Assembly (NCBI GenBank): GCA_900555045.1
Contig: USJW01000167.1
Coordinates: 1 to 7,046, forward strand
Origin: an uncultured Clostridium sp.
GTDB taxonomy: Bacteria; Bacillota; Clostridia; Lachnospirales; Lachnospiraceae
Reading direction: 5' to 3'
DNA length: 7,046 nt
Shown here: positions 1 to 4,853 of the stretch, piece after piece
Position numbering within the stretch: position 1 is the first letter of the stretch
Layout: the number at the start of each line of letters is the position of its first letter
Made by a program: the position numbers and the translations under genes
Notes under the pieces: model-generated
Databases searched by the model: none
What the model was told of the DNA's origin: nothing
What the model saw: only the letters and a program-made list of their open reading frames with translations

Positions 1-54
1 TGGATAATGACTGCCGGGGGCGTTCTCTTTACTTTTTATGGGAAAAATCAAATC
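1..54. terminator. Right half of a terminator-like hairpin, truncated by the window edge
   Basis: This lies directly downstream of the minus-strand transporter stop codon. Positions 8-41 match positions 3872-3904 except for one extra T. The shared block contains the arm CCGGGGGCGTTCTC (14-27), followed on the plus strand by a T-rich tail (28-37). In the complete copy at 3850-3900 this arm pairs with GAGAACGCCCCCGG. Here the pairing arm would lie left of position 1, so the hairpin itself is inferred. The tail polarity suits a plus-strand transcript arriving from the left. In the other direction the hairpin could also end the transporter operon. Confidence 0.6.
8..41 (+). repeat. Direct repeat copy 1 (terminator-arm repeat, 34 bp)
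   Basis: Matches 3872-3904 at 33 of 34 aligned positions, the only difference being a T insertion in the TTT at 28-30. The block spans the hairpin right arm, the T-rich tail and the trailing ATGG. Weaker similarity continues leftward in the minus-strand transcript sense to the TAA stop, with a shared ATCAAA at 47-52 matching 3909-3914. Both copies sit just downstream of a minus-strand stop codon in the same orientation. Confidence 0.9.
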
Positions 55-1449
55 TTATGCCCAGCCTACGGACTGAAGGAGGGTGAGGGCCACGACAGAG
101 ATTGCCAGGGTAATCCCCACGTAGGGCAGCACATACTTCAGCCATTTCCCGTAATTGACGCCCGACATGGCCAGGGCGGCGGCCAGCACGGAGGAGACGG
201 GGGTGATGTAGTTGGTCAGGCCGTCGCCCAGCTGGAAGGCCAAGCACAGTACCTGACGGCTCATGCCCAGGGCATCGGCTACCGGCAGGAACAGCGGGAT
301 CAGCATAGGGACCTTTGCGGGGCCGGACGGGATCAAAAGGTTAAAGAGCGTGGTGAACACAAAAATTCCGGTGGCGGTCACAGCGCTCCCCAGCCTTCCG
401 ATCACGCTGACTGCGCCGAATGCGATGGTGTGGAGAATCTGGCCATCCGTGAGAACCGTGCCGATCACCTTGGCGAATCCGATCATCAGACAGATACCCC
501 CCATAGAAGCGGCGCCTCCCACGAACATGGCAGCCAGCTTGTTGGGGCTTATGCGGTTCACGATGCCTACCACCAGCACGGCCAGAAGTGCGAAGGCCAT
601 CAGGTTGGAGAAGCCCCAGCCTTTGGACGCGGCTCCGTAGGCGTAGATGGCGAACGGGACGAACATGCAGCACACGGTGGCGATCTCTTTAAATCCCAGC
701 GTGGGCGCTTCCAGGCGTGCCTCTTCGTCCGGAGCTTCCAGACAGCCGTAAATGCTCTTGGAGGGGTCGCGGCTGATTTTCAGGCAGTAACGAGTGGTGT
801 AGAGAACGCAGACCAGGGTCAGCACAGCCCATATCACCAGCCTGGCGCCCAGACCGGATACAGGCTGCAGACCGGCGGTTTCCTGGGCCATGAGGATGAT
901 GGCGATGGTGGGGCCGGCCGCCTGTCCGGTCAGATAGGACAGATAGAAAATGGACAGGGCCGCGATGCGGTCCAATTTCAGCTGTTTCACAAGCAGAAGC
1001 CCCACGGCCACAAACGCCACCAGGGAATCCTGACCGGCAAGTCCTCCGATGACGGACATGAGCACCACTATAGCCGGGACCAGCACCTTGATGCTCTTGT
1101 CCTGCAGCTTGTAAACGGAATAATTGATCACCGCGTCCACCGCACCGGAGTCGATGATCACCGCGATCGTGCCGCCCATGATCAGCAGCAGTGCGATGAT
1201 TGTGCCCTGGCTGGCGATACCGGCGGTGACGCTCACGAGAGCCGTCCATGGGCTGACCGGTGTCCGCGCTACCTGGTGGTAGGAGTTGGGCACGATGTAG
1301 CCGGTGGCTGGATCCGTGTCATACATGCCGGCCGGCAGAATATAGGTCAGGGCACAGCAGATCAGAATCAGGGCTATAATTAGAACCAGGACGTGCGGAA
1401 CAGTAAACTGGCGCTTTTGCTTGGCGTCAGCGGATGTATTTGTTGACAT
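55..1449 (-). CDS. YfcC/DcuC-family multi-pass transporter (substrate unknown)
   Basis: A 464-residue integral membrane carrier with about 12 hydrophobic segments, roughly at residues 18-39, 67-100, 120-155, 160-188, 203-222, 253-273, 280-330, 336-372, 378-430 and 436-460, several of them double. The C-terminal signature LLIPSGPAKVPMLIPLFLPV (371-390), then AFQLGDGLTNYITPVSS (404-420), is typical of the YfcC family (related to C4-dicarboxylate carrier DcuC and basic amino-acid or peptide carriers). The Gly/Ala-rich re-entrant segments and the polar GDG-TN motif fit a secondary transporter. The start at 1449 is chosen because a GAGGG ribosome binding site lies 8 nt upstream. A longer frame beginning at 1515 would overlap the esterase and has no such site. 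The gene is second in an operon, 41 bp behind the esterase, with no promoter visible in the gap. Family members are annotated variously as C4-dicarboxylate, arginine/ornithine or unknown transporters, so substrate and direction remain open. Confidence 0.88.
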   Translation of the reverse strand: MSTNTSADAKQKRQFTVPHVLVLIIALILICCALTYILPAGMYDTDPATGYIVPNSYHQVARTPVSPWTALVSVTAGIASQGTIIALLLIMGGTIAVIIDSGAVDAVINYSVYKLQDKSIKVLVPAIVVLMSVIGGLAGQDSLVAFVAVGLLLVKQLKLDRIAALSIFYLSYLTGQAAGPTIAIILMAQETAGLQPVSGLGARLVIWAVLTLVCVLYTTRYCLKISRDPSKSIYGCLEAPDEEARLEAPTLGFKEIATVCCMFVPFAIYAYGAASKGWGFSNLMAFALLAVLVVGIVNRISPNKLAAMFVGGAASMGGICLMIGFAKVIGTVLTDGQILHTIAFGAVSVIGRLGSAVTATGIFVFTTLFNLLIPSGPAKVPMLIPLFLPVADALGMSRQVLCLAFQLGDGLTNYITPVSSVLAAALAMSGVNYGKWLKYVLPYVGITLAISVVALTLLQSVGWA

Positions 1450-1490
1450 AAAGTAATCCCTCTCTTTCTCATGAAATTGTGCACTCAGCG

Positions 1491-2855
1491 CTACAGAACG
1501 ATTTCTTTGAAGCAATTCTCCTGGTTGTCAAAAATCTTGTGGATGGGTTTTTCTCTGCTGTATCTGGGCCAGAGATCGGCTGGCTGTTCTCCGCTGGCCA
1601 TGAACCGGCACCAGTAGGGCATGATATACTCCCGAAGCCGTTCCATCTCCTCCATCGAAGCCCCCTTTAACATCAGGGCTTTATCGCCCCATGTCTCCAG
1701 ATTGCCGAACACAAAGGGCAGTTCAATGCAATGGCAGGCCTCAAAGGGGTTGCCTTCTGCGCTCCAGTCGAAGCGGTATTTCCAAACAGGGCATCCCTCG
1801 TCCGAGGCGCGGGAGGCGAAGGCCATCGCGGGCCCGTCAAACCGTTGGATCTGATTGCGAAGGTTTTGAGCTCGGCCCTGGGCATCGCGACAGGGGTTGA
1901 ACCCCTGGAATTCACTGCGGGTGGTTCCGATCATAATGGGCAGTCTCCTGCGCGCCGCCTCCACCACTGCCGCCTCGATGGTCGTCTCCTCCGTGCTCCA
2001 CGGATCCATCACCGGTTTAAACAGCATCCCGCCGTAGGTTTTGCCGATAAGCTCTGTGGCTTTCGCGCTGGCCGAGAGGATCTCCGCGGTAATTTTTTGA
2101 CGTGCTTTTTCCGCAACGACTGCGGCTTTCGCGCTGGTATCGATTTCCATCTGTTCCAGAATCGTTTTGCCGATGGAATAGGCATTTTCATGAGTGTGGT
2201 TTGCGCGGTTGATGGAGGGGCTCTGGAGAATGATCCGGTGGAACAGTCCTTCCGACTCCGGCAGGGATAAGATGTGCAGTATGGCGTTGGCCCCTGCGGA
2301 CTGGCCAAACAGGGTGATCTGCTCCGGATCCCCGCCGAACGCTCGAATATTTTCCTTCACCCACCGCAGTGCGGCCATCTGGTCTAAGATGGAAAGGTTC
2401 TGCTCATTCAATCCGGGGTACATCATAAATCCCAATGCGCCCAGGCGAAAGTTTACGCCAACCACCACCAGATTCCCTGTGCGTGCCAGCTTCCCTCCGT
2501 CGTACCACTCCAGGTCTCCGCCGCCGCAAAAGTTTGCCCCTCCATGGAACCACACCGCCACAGGTCTTGCGCCGTCAAGGGCAGGTGTGTTGACCGTCAG
2601 AGTCAGACAGTCCTCGCTCTGCGGTGCGGTCACCGGCCCCATGGGCAGATCCAGATCGGATGCCGGCTGAGGGGCAATGGGACGGCGATTCCGGGCGTCG
2701 CGGGTTCCCTCCCAGGCCTGGGGCGGCACCGGCGGTGCGAAGCGCAGATCACCAACCGGCGGTTTGGCATAGGGGATTCCGCGAAATGTGAGAATCCCCT
2801 GATTCTGCACGCCTATCAATCCCCCATATTTTGTTGCTACCTCACAAATATTCAT
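1491..2855 (-). CDS. Type-B carboxylesterase (para-nitrobenzyl esterase-like)
   Basis: A 454-residue alpha/beta-hydrolase predicted to cleave carboxylic esters. The N-terminal stretch FRGIPYAKPPVGDLRF (24-39) is the classic family opening. SEDCLTLTV (80-88) follows, then the oxyanion-hole motif HGG (104-106), the strand VVVGVNFRLGALGF (130-143) and the nucleophile elbow GQSAG, with Ser186 as catalytic serine. The likely acid is Glu315 (TRSEF) and the likely base His375 (CHCIELPFVFGN, the usual H-x-x-ELPFVF motif). There is no signal peptide, so it should act in the cytoplasm. The protein is short for the family, with the loss mainly between the acid and the histidine. AGGAGG at 2863-2868 sits 7 nt before the ATG, making the start secure. 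It is the first gene after the promoter at 2912-2940, and the transporter follows it. The family assignment is firm. The natural ester substrate is unknown. Confidence 0.93.
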   Translation of the reverse strand: MNICEVATKYGGLIGVQNQGILTFRGIPYAKPPVGDLRFAPPVPPQAWEGTRDARNRRPIAPQPASDLDLPMGPVTAPQSEDCLTLTVNTPALDGARPVAVWFHGGANFCGGGDLEWYDGGKLARTGNLVVVGVNFRLGALGFMMYPGLNEQNLSILDQMAALRWVKENIRAFGGDPEQITLFGQSAGANAILHILSLPESEGLFHRIILQSPSINRANHTHENAYSIGKTILEQMEIDTSAKAAVVAEKARQKITAEILSASAKATELIGKTYGGMLFKPVMDPWSTEETTIEAAVVEAARRRLPIMIGTTRSEFQGFNPCRDAQGRAQNLRNQIQRFDGPAMAFASRASDEGCPVWKYRFDWSAEGNPFEACHCIELPFVFGNLETWGDKALMLKGASMEEMERLREYIMPYWCRFMASGEQPADLWPRYSREKPIHKIFDNQENCFKEIVL

Positions 2856-2866
2856 ACCAACTCCTC

Positions 2867-2904
2867 CTAACTGTTAGATGAGCAGCTCACCTGTTCACCT
2901 GTTC
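2867..2904. promoter_or_regulatory. Candidate operator cluster between esterase start site and ribosome binding site
   Basis: Three small symmetric elements lie back to back just downstream of the predicted esterase start site. They are an 11-bp odd palindrome CTAACTGTTAG (2867-2877), an 11-bp odd palindrome TGAGCAGCTCA (2879-2889), and a perfect 8-bp tandem repeat ACCTGTTC twice (2889-2904). A repressor bound here would block initiation or early elongation. The first palindrome overlaps the ribosome binding site by two bases. Which element, if any, the neighbouring GntR protein binds is inference. Confidence 0.45.
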
Positions 2905-2911
2905 GCTATTT

Positions 2912-2940
2912 AATATACAGTAAAAATATCCAAGTGTCAA
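2912..2940 (-). promoter_or_regulatory. Sigma-70/SigA-type promoter of the esterase-transporter operon
   Basis: Read on the minus strand, a consensus -35 box TTGACA (2940-2935) is followed by exactly 17 bp and a -10 box TATATT (2917-2912), one mismatch from TATAAT. Transcription should start near 2905, giving a leader of about 50 nt before the esterase ATG. Such a strong promoter in front of a catabolic-looking operon suggests control mainly by repression. Confidence 0.8.
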
Positions 2941-3012
2941 CAAAAATACAGAAAAAATTAGACAGTATGACGAAAAAGACTCCGTGCGGTGTGGGTACGG
3001 ATCCGCATTTGC

Positions 3013-3041
3013 TTGACTATACCCGGCACATTGGGTATGAT
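3013..3041 (+). promoter_or_regulatory. Sigma-70/SigA-type promoter of the GntR gene, with inverted repeat over the -10 box
   Basis: TTGACT (3013-3018), a 17-bp spacer and TATGAT (3036-3041) form a near-consensus promoter, with a predicted start near 3048 and about 33 nt of leader. An inverted repeat, ATACCC (3019-3024) and GGGTAT (3033-3038) separated by 8 bp, occupies the spacer and half of the -10 box. That placement suits an autoregulatory operator. Its arms are not shared with the repeats at 2867-2904. Confidence 0.7.
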
Positions 3042-3080
3042 TGAGGAAGACAAAAAGAGGCCTTGGGCCTGGAGGATCGG

Positions 3081-3809
3081 ATGAAAAAAGATTATCGAAT
3101 CAAAAAAGTGTCCGCTGCGGACATGGTTTTCGAAAAGATGAAAGAATTCATATTGAACGGCACCTGGCCTCTGGGCGAGAAGGTTCCGTCTGAGGGGGAG
3201 CTGGCGGAAACCTTCGGCGTAAACCGCCTTACGGTGCGCATCGCGCTCCAGCGGCTGAATGCGCTGGGCATTCTGGACACACGGGTGGGGGACGGCACCT
3301 ATGTGCGTTCCTTTGACTTTGACCACCATATTCATGAGATTGCTGATTTTTATATGAGCGCCAAGCTGCTGGAGGATGTCTCGGAGTATCGCCGGGCCAT
3401 TCAGCTGGAATGTGCCCGCCTGGCCATCAAGCGAGGGACGGAGGAAGAACTGGAGATTTTGAGAGAGTGCTGTCAGCGCTTTGAGCAGGAGCTGGAGCGA
3501 TATTATACCCTTGAAGATCCCGAACAGGCGCATGAGTCGTTCATAGCGACCGTGGATATCGGCCTGGATTTTCATACACAGCTGTGCCGGATGTCCCACA
3601 ATGATCTTTTGGGATATTCCTTTTCCATCGCCAAGGATTCCATTCGCCGCCACATGCTGCGCAATGCAAGCAGCCGGTTGAATGACCGCGGGAGCGACCA
3701 TGTAAATGTCTGGACAAAAGCCTACTGGTCGATCTATGAGGCAATCCGGGATCGGGACTATGAAGAATGTGCCCGGCAGCTCAAGCGTCTGATTGCAGCT
3801 GAGGATTAG
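3081..3809 (+). CDS. GntR-family transcriptional regulator, FadR/FCD subfamily
   Basis: A 242-residue DNA-binding regulator. Residues 11-76 form a GntR winged helix-turn-helix, including PSEGELAETFGVNRLTVR (36-53), LQRLNALGIL (56-65) and the wing GDGTYV (70-75). The remainder is a helical FCD ligand-binding domain: EYRRAIQLECARLA (102-115), DFHTQLCRMSHNDLL (163-177) and the C-terminal helix YEAIRDRDYEECARQLKRL (219-237). FCD proteins usually bind small organic acids, sugar acids or amino acids, often through a metal. Aligned by eye, several usual metal ligands are absent here (Gly161 for Asp, Tyr215 for His), while His165 is kept. The ATG at 3081 is preferred because GGAGG (3071-3075) lies 5 nt upstream. 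A TTG at 3063 would add six residues with a poorly spaced site. The gene is divergent from the esterase operon, which it probably controls as a local repressor. Confidence 0.93.
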   Translation: MKKDYRIKKVSAADMVFEKMKEFILNGTWPLGEKVPSEGELAETFGVNRLTVRIALQRLNALGILDTRVGDGTYVRSFDFDHHIHEIADFYMSAKLLEDVSEYRRAIQLECARLAIKRGTEEELEILRECCQRFEQELERYYTLEDPEQAHESFIATVDIGLDFHTQLCRMSHNDLLGYSFSIAKDSIRRHMLRNASSRLNDRGSDHVNVWTKAYWSIYEAIRDRDYEECARQLKRLIAAED

Positions 3810-3848
3810 GATAGAAGAGAGAAATAATAGAAATTGCGGATTATAGAC

Positions 3849-3900
3849 GGAGAACGCCCCCGGAGGTCAATTGACTGCCGGGGGCGTTCTCTTACTTTTT
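3849..3900. terminator. Long intrinsic hairpin between the convergent GntR and nagB genes
   Basis: GAGAACGCCCCCGG (3850-3863) pairs perfectly with CCGGGGGCGTTCTC (3878-3891). The enclosed 14 nt are themselves centred on a palindrome, GTCAATTGAC (3866-3875), so apart from one A-G mismatch and G-U pairs at 3865/3876 and 3849/3892 the element folds as a continuous stem. On the plus strand it is followed by TTACTTTTT, a usable U-tract, so it should end GntR transcription 41 nt after its stop. On the minus strand the following bases (CGTCTATAATCC) are less U-rich, so termination of nagB by the same hairpin is plausible but weaker. Confidence 0.85.
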
Positions 3901-3904
3901 ATGG
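3872..3904 (+). repeat. Direct repeat copy 2 (terminator-arm repeat, 33 bp)
   Basis: Second copy of the block at 8-41, lying 14 bp from the nagB stop codon. The two copies are about 3.86 kb apart and enclose exactly the transporter, esterase and regulator genes. Here the complementary arm (3850-3863) is present, so this copy is a complete hairpin. Whether the repeat reflects a genome-wide terminator family or a recombination footprint cannot be decided from the window. Confidence 0.9.
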
Positions 3905-3917
3905 TAGGATCAAACGA

Positions 3918-4646
3918 TTAGTCCATTTTGGATAGTGCAGCCTCGTCAGCGACCACAATCACATCGCCGTGGAGCTGAAGGATGGAGGCGGGCACCTGGG
4001 GGGTGATCGGTCCGCAGATCACATCGCGGAGAATCTGGGCCTTGTCGGCGCCGCTGACCAGAAGCAGGATCTTCTTGGCGCTCATGATGGTCTGAATTCC
4101 CATGGTGTAAGCCTGGCGCGGAACGTCGTTGACATCCGCGAAGAAGCGCTTGTTGGCCTCGATGGTGCTCTCGGTCAGATCCACGCAGTGTGTGCCCTTG
4201 GGGAACTCGTCGGCGGGCTCATTGAAGCCGATATGTCCATTGTGTCCAAGTCCCAGAATCTGTAAATCAACGCCGCCCATGCTGGCAACCACTGCGTCGT
4301 AGCGGGAGCACTCCTTCTCGCTGTCGGGCTCGGTTCCGTCCGGAATGTTGGTGTTCTTCAGATCGATGTTGATATCCTTGAACAGATTGTTGTACATAAA
4401 GTAGTAGTAGCTCTGGTCGTTGTCGCGGGGAAGGCCTCTGTACTCGTCCAGGTTCACGCTCTTAACCTGAGAGAAATCCAGATCGCCGTTCTTGTAGCCC
4501 TCGATCAGGCGCTTGTAGGTGCCGATGGGGGTGGAGCCGGTAGCTAAGCCCAACACGCTGTCGGGTTTTAAGGTTACCTGCGCGGAAAGAATATTTGCCG
4601 CTTTTCTGCTCATGTCCTCGTAGTCTTTTGCTCTGTAGACTTTCAT
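3918..4646 (-). CDS. nagB: Glucosamine-6-phosphate deaminase
   Basis: A 242-residue cytosolic enzyme converting glucosamine 6-phosphate and water to fructose 6-phosphate and ammonia, the step that commits amino sugars to glycolysis. The phosphate-binding loop is GLATGSTPIG (33-42). NLDEY (65-69) supplies catalytic Asp67, followed by NDQSYYYF (76-83). GLGHNGHIGFNEP (132-144) supplies His138 and Glu143. Asn136 takes the place of E. coli Asp141, as in other Gram-positive NagB proteins. The length fits the short Gram-positive form rather than the 266-residue allosteric E. coli enzyme. The ATG at 4646 is preceded by an AGGCGG-like site about 8 nt upstream. No nagA or nagE lies in view, and the gene appears monocistronic with its own promoter. 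It converges with the GntR gene and shares the hairpin at 3849-3900. Confidence 0.96.
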   Translation of the reverse strand: MKVYRAKDYEDMSRKAANILSAQVTLKPDSVLGLATGSTPIGTYKRLIEGYKNGDLDFSQVKSVNLDEYRGLPRDNDQSYYYFMYNNLFKDINIDLKNTNIPDGTEPDSEKECSRYDAVVASMGGVDLQILGLGHNGHIGFNEPADEFPKGTHCVDLTESTIEANKRFFADVNDVPRQAYTMGIQTIMSAKKILLLVSGADKAQILRDVICGPITPQVPASILQLHGDVIVVADEAALSKMD

Positions 4647-4731
4647 AGTTTTTGCCGCCTTTCATATATATTAAATAAATACATCGTGTTCGTAAGCTGC
4701 GGTCCCTGCCGGGAAAAGTTGTTCTGAAAAT

Positions 4732-4772
4732 ATTTTTCTAAAATTCTTAAATACAGGATAACATTTTTCTAA
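4732..4772. repeat. 10-bp direct repeat flanking the nagB transcription start
   Basis: ATTTTTCTAA occurs at 4732-4741 and again at 4763-4772, 31 bp apart, about three helical turns. One copy lies inside the nagB promoter spacer and the other just downstream of the predicted start. The placement is compatible with a regulator binding two sites on one DNA face, but AT-rich sequence makes chance repeats common. Confidence 0.35.
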
Positions 4773-4783
4773 CATACTTTCAA
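4755..4783 (-). promoter_or_regulatory. nagB: Sigma-70/SigA-type promoter of nagB
   Basis: On the minus strand, TTGAAA (4783-4778), a 17-bp spacer and TATCCT (4760-4755) give a good promoter. Transcription would start near 4748, leaving an AT-rich leader of about 100 nt. The leader contains a small stem TCCC/GGGA (4703-4714) and an AT palindrome AAAATATTTT (4727-4736), but no riboswitch fold that I recognise. Confidence 0.65.
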
Positions 4784-4853
4784 GGGGGTAACGCATAAAA
4801 TATTAATAAAAAGCAGAGACAGACTGCGGACTAACCGTGCGAGGAGTGAGAGT
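4784..4853 (+). promoter_or_regulatory. 5' region of the large disordered protein gene: clear ribosome binding site, unclear promoter
   Basis: GAGGAG (4841-4846) lies 7 nt before the ATG at 4854 and fixes that start. A promoter is less obvious. The best pairing I find is TTTCAA (4778-4783) with TATTAA (4801-4806) at 17 bp, which matches consensus poorly and would overlap the nagB -35 box on the other strand. An alternative sigma factor or activator dependence is possible. Confidence 0.4.

Noticed and set aside
7..1383. Long open frame on the plus strand opposite the transporter
   Set aside because: It is His/Gln/Gly-rich without recognisable domains, lacks a ribosome binding site, and lies wholly antisense to a clear membrane transporter. 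It is a codon-bias shadow.
3063..3080. TTG start for the GntR protein
   Set aside because: AGAGG ends only 2 nt before it, too close. The ATG at 3081 has GGAGG at a workable spacing and gives a normal family N-terminus.
2958..3701. 247-residue open frame on the minus strand opposite the GntR gene
   Set aside because: The plus-strand frame has an unmistakable GntR helix-turn-helix, a good promoter and ribosome binding site. The antisense frame has none of these and no family resemblance.
4647..4748. Riboswitch or glmS-type ribozyme in the nagB leader
   Set aside because: Apart from a 4-bp stem and AT palindromes I see no conserved fold, and a glmS ribozyme belongs to glmS, not nagB.
4753..4761. 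SigH-like -35 element (ACAGGATAA) on the plus strand
   Set aside because: No GAAT-type -10 element follows at 11-12 bp, and the same bases are better explained as the nagB -10 box on the minus strand.
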